64,000 nt of DNA. Origin: Muriicola jejuensis (GTDB lineage: Bacteria; Bacteroidota; Bacteroidia; Flavobacteriales; Flavobacteriaceae). The number at the start of each line of letters is the position of its first letter. The first letter of the stretch is position 1. Where the stretch lies: the NCBI RefSeq assembly GCF_010671595.1, contig NZ_JAABOP010000003.1:62001-126000 (forward strand). The letters run 5' to 3'. Position numbers and translations under genes: made by a program. This document shows positions 44,438 through 53,645 of the stretch, piece after piece. The notes under the pieces are model-generated. The model made no database searches. It saw only the letters and a program-made list of their open reading frames with translations, and was not told where the DNA came from.

Positions 44438-45482
44438 TCCCCTCCATCTTTTCCTCCGTAAAGTCGCTGAGCACCGAAAACAGGAAAAACCATTTGCCGT
44501 GTTCAGGTATCCCGGTGAATCGGTTGTGAAGGCCATTTATCAGGAAGACCGCCAGTTGCATAGGTCTGACAATCTGGACCGTTCAGGCTTTGTCATTGGT
44601 CCCTATGGAACGGAAATGCCTTTGTTCATGATCCTATCGGATAGGGATGAGATACTCTCCATACCGGAGATCAGAGTTTCTGAAACAGAAGGGGTATATC
44701 CACCAGAATCAGCTGAGGAAGCGGCCCGCTATGCGGCACTCGTTGACAGGGCTGTTCAGGCGATCAGAGAAGGAACTATGCAAAAAGTGGTCTTATCCAG
44801 ACAACTGGATGTAACCACCGGGAAAACGGCCCTGGAGATCTTTGGGGCTGTTCTGGCTGCCTATCCTTCTGCTTTTTGCTACTGCTGGTACCACCCTGAA
44901 GTGGGTTGCTGGGTTGGGGCAAGTCCTGAGAGCCTTTTGCACTATTCCGGAGGTATGCTTTCTACTATGGCCCTGGCGGGTACCCTTGAAAAGAAATCAG
45001 GGAAAGAACCTTCCTGGGGAACCAAGGAAAGAGAGGAACAGCAGATAGTCACGAACTATATCTCAGAGGTTCTGACCAGAGAGGGTATATCGGCAGCACG
45101 ATCAGAGGTGGAGACCGTTGAAGCCGGAAATCTCTGGCACCTCAGGACCACCCTGTCCGGAAAGGCGTCTGAAGAGCAGGTTTCATCCGTGGTCAAAGCA
45201 TTGCACCCAACACCTGCCGTTTGCGGGATACCGCTACAGCAAGCGCGTGATTTTATTGGCCTTAACGAGGGCTACTCCAGGAGGTATTATACCGGATTCC
45301 TCGGGGAGCTTCACCGGGGTAAAGGGAGGGAAACCCGACTTTTCGTCAACCTCAGGTGTATGGAATATCTCGGGGACAAGGCGCGGATCTTCGTCGGGGG
45401 AGGCATCACCGCCAACTCCATCCCGGCTGCGGAATGGGAAGAAACCCGGGCAAAGAGCAAGACCATCCTGAAAGTACTGTAG
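44418..45482 (+). CDS. menF: Isochorismate synthase
   Basis: A 354-residue chorismate-binding enzyme that converts chorismate to isochorismate, the first step of menaquinone synthesis. The catalytic region is clear: REGTMQKVVLSRQ, CWVGASPESLL, LAGTLEK, HPTPAVCGIP and RLFVNLRCMEY followed by IFVGGGITANS. The start is uncertain. TTG 44418 overlaps the upstream stop by 20 bases; ATG 44382 is an alternative. Both precede the conserved PFAVFRYPGE. It is followed by menD. Confidence 0.88.
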   Translation: MPSPKNNPLHLFLRKVAEHRKQEKPFAVFRYPGESVVKAIYQEDRQLHRSDNLDRSGFVIGPYGTEMPLFMILSDRDEILSIPEIRVSETEGVYPPESAEEAARYAALVDRAVQAIREGTMQKVVLSRQLDVTTGKTALEIFGAVLAAYPSAFCYCWYHPEVGCWVGASPESLLHYSGGMLSTMALAGTLEKKSGKEPSWGTKEREEQQIVTNYISEVLTREGISAARSEVETVEAGNLWHLRTTLSGKASEEQVSSVVKALHPTPAVCGIPLQQARDFIGLNEGYSRRYYTGFLGELHRGKGRETRLFVNLRCMEYLGDKARIFVGGGITANSIPAAEWEETRAKSKTILKVL

Positions 45483-45497
45483 ATTTCCCTCCAAGGA

Positions 45498-45529
45498 TTG
45501 GGAAAGCATGGACCTGCATCGTATTTTTG
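45498..45529 (+). promoter_or_regulatory. Possible promoter within the men cluster, before menD
   Basis: TTG at 45498-45500, 21 bases, TATTTTTG at 45522-45529 (exact TAnnTTTG). The spacing is slightly long and the ATG is only 8 bases after the -7 element. Confidence 0.4.
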
Positions 45530-45536
45530 CAGCCCT

Positions 45537-47294
45537 ATGCGTTACCCAAGTATTCCGTCAGCACAACTTTTGGTACAGTACTGTAAAGCGCTCGGGATTT
45601 CACAGGTGGTCATCTCACCGGGATCCAGGAATGCACCGCTGATCATCGGCTTTACGGAAGACCCATTTTTTACCTGTTACAGCATCGTGGATGAGCGTTC
45701 TGCCGCCTTCTTTGCCATCGGCCTGACTCAGCAGCTCAGACATCCTGTGATCGTCCTCTGCACTTCTGGAAGCGCCTTGCTGAACTATTACCCCGCAATC
45801 GCTGAGGCCTTTTACAGCGACCATCCCCTCCTGGTCATCTCGGCAGACCGCCCGCCTTACAAGATCGATATAGGAGATGGCCAGACCATCCGGCAGGATC
45901 ATGTCTTTCACAGGCATATCGGCTATTCAGCCAACCTGAAACTCGATGTCAGCCATGCCACCAATACCGTTTCCGCCTATGAGCCCGAAAAGTTCAGGGA
46001 AGGTATTCCCGTAGAAGAGTTGCAAAGGGAGATCGACACCTTTAACCGGGAGGAAATAAGTCGGGCGATGGAAGCACTCTTCACCAGGTCCCTTCCTGCA
46101 CATATCAACATCCCATTTGAAGAACCCCTGTACAACACCGTAGACGACCATTGGTTCGACCTGACCGATGTCAGGCAACCTCAGAAGGAGGAGGAGGACC
46201 TTGGGGACCTTTCTGTCTATCAGGAAAAATGGAGCAGGGCAGGACGGAAAATGGTGCTGGTCGGGGTGATGCCCGAAGGTACATTGGACTCCCGATGGCT
46301 CGAGGAACTGGCGTCAGACCCCTCCGTCCTGATCTTTACGGAGACCACTTCCAACCTCAACCATCCCAACATCATCCCGAGTATTGACAGCATTATTGCG
46401 CCTATAGAAAAATCGAACAGGCGGGTGGAAAAATTTCAGGAGCTCCAACCAGACATCCTGCTCACCTTCGGGGGGCTGGTGGTTTCCAAGAAGATCAAGG
46501 CCTTCCTGAGAACTTATAAGCCCAAACATCACTGGCATGTACACGAGAACAAGGCATACGACACTTTTTTTGCCCTCGATCGTCATTTCCGTTGCCTGCC
46601 TAACACTTTTATGAAATCCTTCGTACAGGGAATAGAAAGAGGCCGGGGAAATTACCAGGAAAATTGGCTCAGGGTCAGGGATCGCTATGTCCAAAAAAGG
46701 GAGGAATATCTGAAACAGATCCCCTTTACGGATATGTGGGCCTTCGACAAGGTATTGCGGAGTCTCCCCAAAGGCGTTATGGTACAATTGGCCAATAGTT
46801 CTACCGTCCGATACGCACAGCTTTTTGACATGGGCAAACACCAGGCGGTGCACTGCAACAGGGGAACCAGCGGGATAGACGGCAGTACTTCCACGGCGGC
46901 AGGTGCGGCGATTCACTTTAAAGAACCCACGGTGCTCATTACGGGGGATCTCAGTTTTTTCTATGATATCAATGGTCTTTGGAATCAATACCTGCGTCCC
47001 GATTTCAGGGTTGTCCTGGTCAACAATGGGGGAGGAGGGATCTTTCGGATACTGCCCGGGAAAGAGGATTCTCCTAATTTCAAGACCTATTTCGAAACGT
47101 CCCATGACCTGAATGCGAAGTCTGTATGCGAATTGCATGGCCTGCAGTATCGCGTGGCTACAGGCAAAGAAGAACTTATGACAGCCCTCGATGATTTCTT
47201 CAAACCTTCAGACCGTCCTGTGGTGCTGGAAATAAAGACCCCGGCCGAATTAAACGACAGGATTTTGCTCTCCTATTTCGATTTTCTATCTTGA
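45537..47294 (+). CDS. menD: SEPHCHC synthase MenD
   Basis: A 585-residue thiamine-diphosphate enzyme that joins isochorismate with 2-oxoglutarate. VVISPGSRNAPLIIGF and YSIVDERSAAFFAIGLTQQ are the N-terminal active-site regions, SADRPP is present, NRGTSGIDGSTSTAAGAA precedes the ThDP motif GDLSFFYDINGL and NNGGGGIFRILPG. I chose ATG 45537 over an in-frame TTG at 45498 because the family fold begins at RYPSIPSAQLLVQYC. The gene order menF-menD is usual in Bacteroidota. Confidence 0.95.
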   Translation: MRYPSIPSAQLLVQYCKALGISQVVISPGSRNAPLIIGFTEDPFFTCYSIVDERSAAFFAIGLTQQLRHPVIVLCTSGSALLNYYPAIAEAFYSDHPLLVISADRPPYKIDIGDGQTIRQDHVFHRHIGYSANLKLDVSHATNTVSAYEPEKFREGIPVEELQREIDTFNREEISRAMEALFTRSLPAHINIPFEEPLYNTVDDHWFDLTDVRQPQKEEEDLGDLSVYQEKWSRAGRKMVLVGVMPEGTLDSRWLEELASDPSVLIFTETTSNLNHPNIIPSIDSIIAPIEKSNRRVEKFQELQPDILLTFGGLVVSKKIKAFLRTYKPKHHWHVHENKAYDTFFALDRHFRCLPNTFMKSFVQGIERGRGNYQENWLRVRDRYVQKREEYLKQIPFTDMWAFDKVLRSLPKGVMVQLANSSTVRYAQLFDMGKHQAVHCNRGTSGIDGSTSTAAGAAIHFKEPTVLITGDLSFFYDINGLWNQYLRPDFRVVLVNNGGGGIFRILPGKEDSPNFKTYFETSHDLNAKSVCELHGLQYRVATGKEELMTALDDFFKPSDRPVVLEIKTPAELNDRILLSYFDFLS

Positions 47295-47323
47295 ACCCTC
47301 AACAAAAACAGAATACCCCTGCT

Positions 47324-47668
47324 ATGGCCAACAAACGAGACGAACTGATTGAGAAATACGCCGAGGCGATCCGGACGAAATTCGGGGAGGAACCGGACAT
47401 GGTCCTGTTAAAAAAGGTAACCGTAGGCCTGGGGCCTTCCATTTACAACCGGGATTCCGCCAATGTCTCCAGTTCGGATGAAAAAGAACTGGCTAGGGTT
47501 AAAGATAATTTCCTGATCGGAAAACTGGGCCTTCCCGGGTCAGAAGACCTGGACCGCGCAATCCTGGAGATCATGGAAAGATACGGGGCCTCGGAGCGGA
47601 CCAAATACCGGGCGGTGGTCTATTACCTCCTCACCCGGAAATTCGGACGGGAGGAGGTCTACAATTGA
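47324..47668 (+). CDS. DUF2853 family protein
   Basis: A 114-residue cytoplasmic protein matching DUF2853: MANKRDELIEKYAEAIR at the start, EEPDMVLLKKVTVGLGPSIYN and the C-terminal block KYRAVVYYLLTRKFG. The family is common in Bacteroidota and has no known function. I used ATG 47324; an in-frame TTG at 47291 overlaps menD. It lies 29 bases after menD in the men cluster, so co-expression is likely, though no biochemical link is known. Confidence 0.9.
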   Translation: MANKRDELIEKYAEAIRTKFGEEPDMVLLKKVTVGLGPSIYNRDSANVSSSDEKELARVKDNFLIGKLGLPGSEDLDRAILEIMERYGASERTKYRAVVYYLLTRKFGREEVYN

Positions 47669-47736
47669 CCTTTTGCTGCAGGTAAACAAACTGCTGATTG
47701 CAGGAATTCCTTCAAACATTAATAATACCATCCCTT

Positions 47737-48570
47737 ATGATAGAATTGGGAAATTACAACAAGCTTAGCATTCTGAGAAGTACCAGTGTAGGTTTGTTCC
47801 TGGGCGACGAGGATGTGGACGACCTGTTACTACCTTCAAAATATGTTCCTGAGGATTTTGAGATCGGCCAGGAGATAGAAGTGTTCTGTTATCTCGACCA
47901 TGAGGAACGGCCGGTGGCCACTACCATAAGACCTTTTATTAAACGCAATAGTTTTGCATATCTCCGGGTTGCCGAAGTGAATGAGATCGGTGCGTTCATG
48001 GACTGGGGACTGGAAAAGCACCTCCTGGTCCCATACCGGGAACAGGGCACTAAACTGGAAGCCGGCAAGTGGGAGGTGGTACACTGTTATCTTGATGAAA
48101 AGTCATTCCGCCTAGTGGGGTCCACCAGGTTGTCTAAATTCCTGGATAACGAATCTGTGGAACTCAAACCCAACGAGGAAGTCAGCTTGCTGGTCTACAG
48201 GCGTTCGGACCTGGGATGGGATGTGGTCGTGAATGACCGTCACAGGGGAATGGTCTTTCACAGTGATGTTTTTATGAAAATTTCAGTGGGGGATACTTTA
48301 AAAGGGTACGTTAAACAGGTACGTCCGGACAAGAAGCTGGACATTGTCCTGCAGCCAATGGGCGCGAAAGCCCTAGAACCGGCCGCAGAACAGATCTTCC
48401 AAAGGCTGCGGGAAGAGGGTGGCTTCCTCAGTCTCAGCGATGCCTCCACCCCGGAGGAGATAAGGGCCTGGTTCCCTATGAGCAAAAAGACCTTCAAGAA
48501 GGCCGTGGGCACACTTTACAAGGCAAGAAAGATAGAGCTTTCAGGCGAAGGGATCAGGATGGTGGAATAG
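47737..48570 (+). CDS. S1 RNA-binding protein (CvfB-like)
   Basis: A 277-residue protein with three S1-like domains followed by a winged-helix C-terminus, the architecture of CvfB/YitL. Visible blocks are MIELGNYNKLSILRSTSVGLFLGDED, AYLRVAEVNEIGAFMDWGLEKHLLVPYREQ, WDVVVNDRHRGMVFHSDVF, GYVKQVRPDKKLDIVLQP and the C-terminal EIRAWFPMSKKTFKKAVGTLYKARKIEL. In other bacteria CvfB affects virulence-gene or ribosomal control. I used ATG 47737. It sits in the menaquinone cluster without an obvious pathway role. Confidence 0.9.
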   Translation: MIELGNYNKLSILRSTSVGLFLGDEDVDDLLLPSKYVPEDFEIGQEIEVFCYLDHEERPVATTIRPFIKRNSFAYLRVAEVNEIGAFMDWGLEKHLLVPYREQGTKLEAGKWEVVHCYLDEKSFRLVGSTRLSKFLDNESVELKPNEEVSLLVYRRSDLGWDVVVNDRHRGMVFHSDVFMKISVGDTLKGYVKQVRPDKKLDIVLQPMGAKALEPAAEQIFQRLREEGGFLSLSDASTPEEIRAWFPMSKKTFKKAVGTLYKARKIELSGEGIRMVE

Positions 48571-48709
48571 GCCGTTGGCCCGGTATGGCGACGCTTGTAT
48601 TTCCATCGCGGTTAGTGATTGCATTTTATTGTCTAATTCAGGACCATTATTTTTTTGATTCTTAGCTTTTTGGTTATATTTATCTCCCACTTTTAAAACC
48701 CGGAATCGT

Positions 48710-49309
48710 ATGCCATTTATTGAGGAGAGCGACCTGCTGGAATTGCACAAGGATATCGACAAGGCCCAGATCATAAACGAGCGACTTTTAGATCAGATCA
48801 AATACAAGAACAAGGAACTGAAGCGGAGCAAGATACAGAGGAATGTCTTCGCGGGGGTTACTGTGCTCTTCCTGATCGCTACCCTGGCCATCACTTCTTT
48901 TACGGCGGGTTGGAGCACCTCCAATTCTGAGGTGGCCAAGAACAGTTTTTCCGTACCCCTGGATAGCCTCGAAAGCTTTAAGGACAGGATAGACAACCTC
49001 AAAAAAGAGAATGAGGAACTAAGCCTGGTAAAGGAATTCTACCTCGCCAAGAACTTTCTGGAGAAAGAGACCATCTATTCAGTTCAGATCAAGTCCTTTG
49101 TAGAAAACAACCTCACCCTTTCCTCTAAATCTCTTAACAATACGATGTTCGTGAAGACGAACCCTTTCTATTCGTATTCCCTGGGTAATTTCGAGACCCT
49201 GGAGGAAGCCCAGAAATTCAGAAAACAACTGGTGACTCTCGGTTTTGAAGACGCTTTTGTGGCTTCTTACAAGGACGGGAAACGACTGAAGATAGAACCT
49301 GCCAATTAG
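48710..49309 (+). CDS. Membrane-anchored SPOR-like protein
   Basis: A 199-residue protein with a cytoplasmic N-terminal coiled coil (HKDIDKAQIINERLLDQIKYKNKELKRSK), one membrane segment (FAGVTVLFLIATLAITSFTAGW, about residues 47-68), a second coiled coil (about 85-115) and a C-terminal SPOR-like domain (YSVQIKSFVENN to FEDAFVASYKDGKRL). SPOR domains bind denuded septal peptidoglycan, so a cell-wall or division role is likely. It ends 5 bases before menA. Confidence 0.82.
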   Translation: MPFIEESDLLELHKDIDKAQIINERLLDQIKYKNKELKRSKIQRNVFAGVTVLFLIATLAITSFTAGWSTSNSEVAKNSFSVPLDSLESFKDRIDNLKKENEELSLVKEFYLAKNFLEKETIYSVQIKSFVENNLTLSSKSLNNTMFVKTNPFYSYSLGNFETLEEAQKFRKQLVTLGFEDAFVASYKDGKRLKIEPAN

Positions 49310-49314
49310 CGTAA

Positions 49315-50217
49315 TTGAAAGCGAAAGCCTGGGTAAGTGCAGCACGTCTAAGGACCTTGCCTCTATCGGTTTCCGGCATCCTGGTCGGGTCGGGCATGGC
49401 TTCCATCCACGGTAAATCCGATCTCTTTGTTTTTGCGCTCGCCCTGTTGACCACCCTGGGTCTGCAGATCATCTCCAATCTGGCCAACGACTACGGTGAC
49501 GGCATTAAAGGAACAGACAACGATGAGCGGATCGGCCCTAAACGGGCCATGCAGAGTGGAGCCCTTTCCGCATCAGAGCTCAAGTCGGGAATCTTGATCT
49601 CCGTGCTGATTACGCTGGTTTTTATGGGGTTTTTACTCTATGCCGCATTTGACGGCTATCCTGAATACTTTTTGCTATTTACTGCGCTAGGCGCCATCGC
49701 GGTTTGGGCTGCCATACGTTACACGGTGGGAGATTCAGCCTATGGATACAAAGGCCTGGGCGATCTTTTTGTCTTTTGCTTCTTTGGGTTGTTGGCCGTC
49801 CTGGGCACCCTTTTCCTGTTCACCAAAGACCTGATGGCAGCGGATGTCCTTCCCGCCATGACCATCGGTTTTCTGAGTACAGCAGTTCTCAACCTGAACA
49901 ATATGAGGGATATCACTTCCGATAAGAAGGCCGGAAAAAATACCCTGGCGGTGAAACTGGGCATAGAAAATGCGAAGGTGTACCACTACCTCCTCCTTTT
50001 ACTTTCCCTGATCTGTTTGACAGCCTTTCTATTGATCCACGGAGAGCAATGGTATCAATTCACATGTCTTCTGGCTTACGTACCGCTTGCCCTTCACGCG
50101 ATTAAAGTACGGGGAATACACTCGCCCGAAATGTTCGACCCGGAGCTCAAGAAGGTGGCTCTAAGCACCTTTGGACTGGCGGTATTCTTTTATCTCGGGT
50201 TTAATATTTTTTTGTAA
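49315..50217 (+). CDS. menA: 1,4-dihydroxy-2-naphthoate polyprenyltransferase
   Basis: A 300-residue integral membrane prenyltransferase that attaches the isoprenoid tail in menaquinone synthesis. The Asp-rich site NLANDYGDGIKGTDND is at residues 55-70, the second motif is NNMRDITSDKKAGKNTLAV, and about eight hydrophobic segments are visible. The start is a TTG at 49315; it encodes KAKAWVSAARLRTLPLS, matching the usual MenA N-terminus, and there is no suitable ATG. It follows the SPOR gene by 5 bases. Confidence 0.94.
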   Translation: MKAKAWVSAARLRTLPLSVSGILVGSGMASIHGKSDLFVFALALLTTLGLQIISNLANDYGDGIKGTDNDERIGPKRAMQSGALSASELKSGILISVLITLVFMGFLLYAAFDGYPEYFLLFTALGAIAVWAAIRYTVGDSAYGYKGLGDLFVFCFFGLLAVLGTLFLFTKDLMAADVLPAMTIGFLSTAVLNLNNMRDITSDKKAGKNTLAVKLGIENAKVYHYLLLLLSLICLTAFLLIHGEQWYQFTCLLAYVPLALHAIKVRGIHSPEMFDPELKKVALSTFGLAVFFYLGFNIFL

Positions 50218-50253
50218 ATTTGAATACCATAACCGCTGTAAACCCCATACATT

Positions 50254-51006
50254 TTGGAAGAGCCCATCAAGATCCTTATTGTAGAAGATAATGTGATCAT
50301 CGCGGACGATATGCAGTCCATGCTGGAAGAAATTGGTTACGAGATCGTCGACAATGTGATCGTTTACGAGCAAGCCGAAGAAGTCCTCAAGAACAATCAT
50401 GTAGACCTCGTACTGATCGATATAATCCTGGCATCAGACAAAACGGGGATCGACCTCGGGAAACACATTCGCGAGAATTACAACATCCCGTTTATCTTCG
50501 TAACCTCCAACTCTGACAGGGCAACCGTAGAGAACGCCAAAACAGTAAAGCCCAACGGATATCTTGTCAAACCTTTTGAGCAGCAAGATCTGTATACTTC
50601 TATAGAGATAGCGCTGTCCAATTATGATTATTCGGAAAAGAAAGGGGAGCATTCAGAAGAGGATACCTCGGACAAAGTGGTTTCCAATTCCGTTCTTAAA
50701 GATTCCATCTTCGTTAAGAAACAACACCTGTATTACCGAATCCAGTTCGAGGATATCCGATTTATCAAAGCAGATAACGTATACCTGGAGGTCAATACAG
50801 TGGACAAGAAATTCCTGGTGAGGTCTCCTCTGAAGGATTACCTGGAAAAATTGCCAAAGAATAAATTCTACAGGGCGCACAAGTCCTATATCGTAAACGT
50901 GGACCATATCGATGCCATCAATTCCAAGGATATCATGATCAACAATACACTGATCCCAATCTCCAAGGAATTCAAGGAATTCATCATCTCCGCGATGAAC
51001 TCATAA
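50254..51006 (+). CDS. LytTR-type response regulator
   Basis: A 250-residue response regulator: receiver with acidic E11 and D12, phosphorylation site D56 in LVLIDIILA, lysine in YLVKPF, then an acidic linker and a C-terminal LytTR DNA-binding domain (FEDIRFIKADNVYLEVNTVDKKFLV, FYRAHKSYIVNVDHIDAI). The start is a TTG at 50254. Unlike the 18381 gene, its receiver is intact. Its likely partner is the TPR kinase that starts 653 bases downstream. Confidence 0.88.
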   Translation: MEEPIKILIVEDNVIIADDMQSMLEEIGYEIVDNVIVYEQAEEVLKNNHVDLVLIDIILASDKTGIDLGKHIRENYNIPFIFVTSNSDRATVENAKTVKPNGYLVKPFEQQDLYTSIEIALSNYDYSEKKGEHSEEDTSDKVVSNSVLKDSIFVKKQHLYYRIQFEDIRFIKADNVYLEVNTVDKKFLVRSPLKDYLEKLPKNKFYRAHKSYIVNVDHIDAINSKDIMINNTLIPISKEFKEFIISAMNS

Positions 51007-51118
51007 GACTTTCATCCTCTTTTTCAGCCATTTTGACGAACCCGACAGTGATGATATCGAGGTTCACAACAACTTATAGAGCTTTGACAACATTCTTTCT
51101 GTCCCGTAGAGGGAAATG

Positions 51119-51156
51119 AGGTAATTTGGTGTGAAAATCAGGAATTACCTTTTTTT
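51119..51156 (+). terminator. Terminator 1 downstream of the LytTR regulator
   Basis: AGGTAATT (51119-51126) pairs with AATTACCT (51143-51150), 16-base loop, followed by a run of T to 51156. It is 113 bases past the regulator's stop. Confidence 0.75.
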
Positions 51157-51179
51157 CATTTTCATATAGTGTTCTCGTA

Positions 51180-51217
51180 AAAGGGTCCGATCAGAAATGA
51201 CGGACCCTTTTTTTTTT
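51180..51217 (+). terminator. Terminator 2 in the same gap
   Basis: AAAGGGTCCG (51180-51189) pairs with CGGACCCTTT (51201-51210), 11-base loop, followed by T to 51217. The strongest hairpin of the three. Confidence 0.85.
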
Positions 51218-51395
51218 GGAATGTTTCGGATCATTACCCGCCTACCATAGTCCGAGGTCCCCTTACATACCCCATATGCCTTTTCACAACATCCCGGGGT
51301 GGTTTCACAACAAATTGAAAAGGTCGCTGAAAGATAAGTGTACTTTTAGGCTGTTCTAGGAAAATCCCAAATCTTACCTTTCTTAGACGATCCTT

Positions 51396-51424
51396 AAGCT
51401 ATGCTGCAACGCATGGCTTTTTTT
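51396..51424 (+). terminator. Terminator 3 in the same gap
   Basis: AAGCTATGC (51396-51404) pairs with GCATGGCTT (51411-51419) with one G-U, loop TGCAAC, then T to 51424. Confidence 0.7.
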
Positions 51425-51659
51425 ATGACGGATACACAAAAGAACACTATTACTAAAAATAAACGCTTTCAGCCACTCTTCAATTCCCGGCTCGGGGTAC
51501 TGTCTTTAGTACCTCCAAGTGGCGATGACCACACAAACCCCTTTGTTTACAACAAATATTTATACAGACCGTTAATTAATGGTAATTTTGATAGGCGGTT
51601 TTCAGGAGGTAAATCGCCCAAATTACAACCTGTTCAAAAGACTTCTCACGGAGCGTGAT

Positions 51660-53621
51660 ATGGCGAAAAAGCTAAGCATCTTTTTTATCTTCTTGCTTGT
51701 CATGGTATCCTCTATGGGGTACACCCAGGACCTGGAACCCATAGACAACGATGCCCTGGTCAAGTTCGAGGAAGCCGGATCGGTTTCGGACAGGTTCAGC
51801 CTGTTCTTCGAGACCGTTAACCGCTATAATACACACTCTGCCTATGACTGGCTGGATGCAGTGGACCGTTACATAAAAAACTCCGAAATGGGGGGTGATT
51901 CCCTGGCTTTAAAGAAGTACAGGCTGATCAAATCCCAGATCTACTATGACATTGGCGATTACGACAAGAGTATTGCCGAGGCCACTAAGATCTACAGCGA
52001 AAAACACAAGCTGGATATTTCTACCACCGAATTGCTTCTAAACTTGATGGATGCCAACTATTCGCGTCTGGAACTTTATGACAAGCAGGTCGAGATCAGG
52101 AAACAAAAGAGGGAACTCGGACTCAAAGACAAGATCTCCTTTTACGATATCTATTCCAACCTGGGGCTTCACCGCCAGGCTATGAAGGAGTACATCTACG
52201 AGAAAAAGAACACCATTGAGGAGAACGATTATTACGGATGGGCAGATTACCACAATTCTATCGGTAAATATTTATTACTCGACAAATCCACTTCCACGGC
52301 CCTTTCGAATTTCTCCAAAGCCAATGGCTTTATCAACGTCTACCTCAATGATATGGTGACGGTAAAGACTGAAAGTGAGATCATCAGGGCGAATATGCTC
52401 AAGGGGATCATAGAGGGCAACATAGGGAAGTGCTACGCCCAGATGGGACAGTTCGAAAAGGCCATACCCTACCTGGAGACCAGTATCGCGACCATAGAGG
52501 AAAACAATATTGGCAGGACCTCTGACGACGTTAATGAGAACGTTCTCGTACTCGCCGAGTGCCATCTAAGGATGGACCGCCTGAAAGTGGCCAAGGAGTA
52601 TCTGGATCTCGACCTGGAACTTTCGAAGACCCAACAGATCATCAAAAAGAACAGGCTGTTCGCTGCTTATTATGACCGACAAGGGAATTACGAGAGGCTT
52701 GCTGAATACCTCAAGCGGAATATGCGTATACAGGATTCCCTCGAGGCCAATGAATCGGCCATTAAAAGGCAGCAATTGGCTTCTATCATCTCGGAGGAGA
52801 TCGTGGAGGATTCCCGCAGGAAGATCAACCAGCAAAACCTCGAGATGGAACAGAAAAAGAGCGAGATCGCCGCTATGGATGAACGCAGTAATCTGATCTT
52901 CATCTCCCTGATCTTCACCCTCCTCGGTTTTGCCGGACTGGTCTTTGCGTATCTGAAAAGTATCAAGAACCAGCGGTTGATTGCCGAACAAAAACACATC
53001 ATTGAGAACGCGCTGGTAGAAAAGGACTCCCTCCTGAAAGAGATCCACCACAGGGTGAAGAACAACCTTCAGATGGTATCCAGTCTGCTGAGCCTTCAGA
53101 CCAAGAACACTCGAAGCAAGGCCGCTATTGAAGCCCTGGAGGAAGGAAAGAGCAGGGTAAAGGCCATGGCGCTGATCCATCAGAAACTCTATCAGAACGA
53201 CGACCTCTCGGTCATCGAGATGCAGGGCTATATCGAAAGCCTTATCAACAGTGTACAATCCGTCTTTAAGAAGGGAGGGCACAATATCAATATCACCATA
53301 GATGCCGAAGGGGTGGAACTCGACATAGACCGGGCCATACCCTTTGGCCTGATCCTGAACGAACTGGTGTCCAATTCCTTTAAATACGCCTTTCCGGATG
53401 ACAGTGAGAACGGCAAGATCTATATCCACCTGCGTAAGAATGGGGAACAGGGATATTTTGAGTATACCGACAATGGGGTCGGACTACCGGAAGATTCCGA
53501 GGACAGGGCCAACTCCTCTATGGGGATCCGACTTATGAACCGCCTGGTCAACCAGCTTCAGTCTACTTTAAATATCGATAAAACCACAGAAGGGGTTCGA
53601 TTTTGGTTCAATTTTAAATAA
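51660..53621 (+). CDS. TPR sensor histidine kinase (HisKA_2 type)
   Basis: A 653-residue sensor kinase. The signal peptide ends near GYTQ. TPR-like helical repeats of about 350 residues follow, then a membrane segment (LIFISLIFTLLGFAGLVFAYL), a coiled coil and a HisKA_2 kinase core. The phospho-accepting histidine is in KEIHHRVKNNLQMVSSLLSLQ (first His is residue 463), and the ATPase has LNELVSNSFKYAF, YTDNGVGLP and SSMGIRLMNRL. I used ATG 51660. It is probably the partner of the LytTR regulator at 50254. Confidence 0.9.
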   Translation: MAKKLSIFFIFLLVMVSSMGYTQDLEPIDNDALVKFEEAGSVSDRFSLFFETVNRYNTHSAYDWLDAVDRYIKNSEMGGDSLALKKYRLIKSQIYYDIGDYDKSIAEATKIYSEKHKLDISTTELLLNLMDANYSRLELYDKQVEIRKQKRELGLKDKISFYDIYSNLGLHRQAMKEYIYEKKNTIEENDYYGWADYHNSIGKYLLLDKSTSTALSNFSKANGFINVYLNDMVTVKTESEIIRANMLKGIIEGNIGKCYAQMGQFEKAIPYLETSIATIEENNIGRTSDDVNENVLVLAECHLRMDRLKVAKEYLDLDLELSKTQQIIKKNRLFAAYYDRQGNYERLAEYLKRNMRIQDSLEANESAIKRQQLASIISEEIVEDSRRKINQQNLEMEQKKSEIAAMDERSNLIFISLIFTLLGFAGLVFAYLKSIKNQRLIAEQKHIIENALVEKDSLLKEIHHRVKNNLQMVSSLLSLQTKNTRSKAAIEALEEGKSRVKAMALIHQKLYQNDDLSVIEMQGYIESLINSVQSVFKKGGHNINITIDAEGVELDIDRAIPFGLILNELVSNSFKYAFPDDSENGKIYIHLRKNGEQGYFEYTDNGVGLPEDSEDRANSSMGIRLMNRLVNQLQSTLNIDKTTEGVRFWFNFK

Positions 53622-53645
53622 ATTAGGACCTCTAAATCGAATTGT

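Larger units (their letters stand above)
51007..51659. other. 653-base gap between response regulator and kinase
   Basis: No convincing protein gene. It holds three terminator-like hairpins (51119, 51180 and 51396) and, near 51341-51348, a TACTTTTA element. A second TAATTTTG (51583-51590) lies upstream of the kinase. An 85-codon open frame at 51401-51658 begins inside the third hairpin and is rejected. Short transcripts between the hairpins are possible. Confidence 0.6.

Noticed and set aside
51401-51658. 85-codon frame ahead of the TPR kinase
   Set aside because: It begins inside a terminator hairpin and its codons show no recognisable domain.
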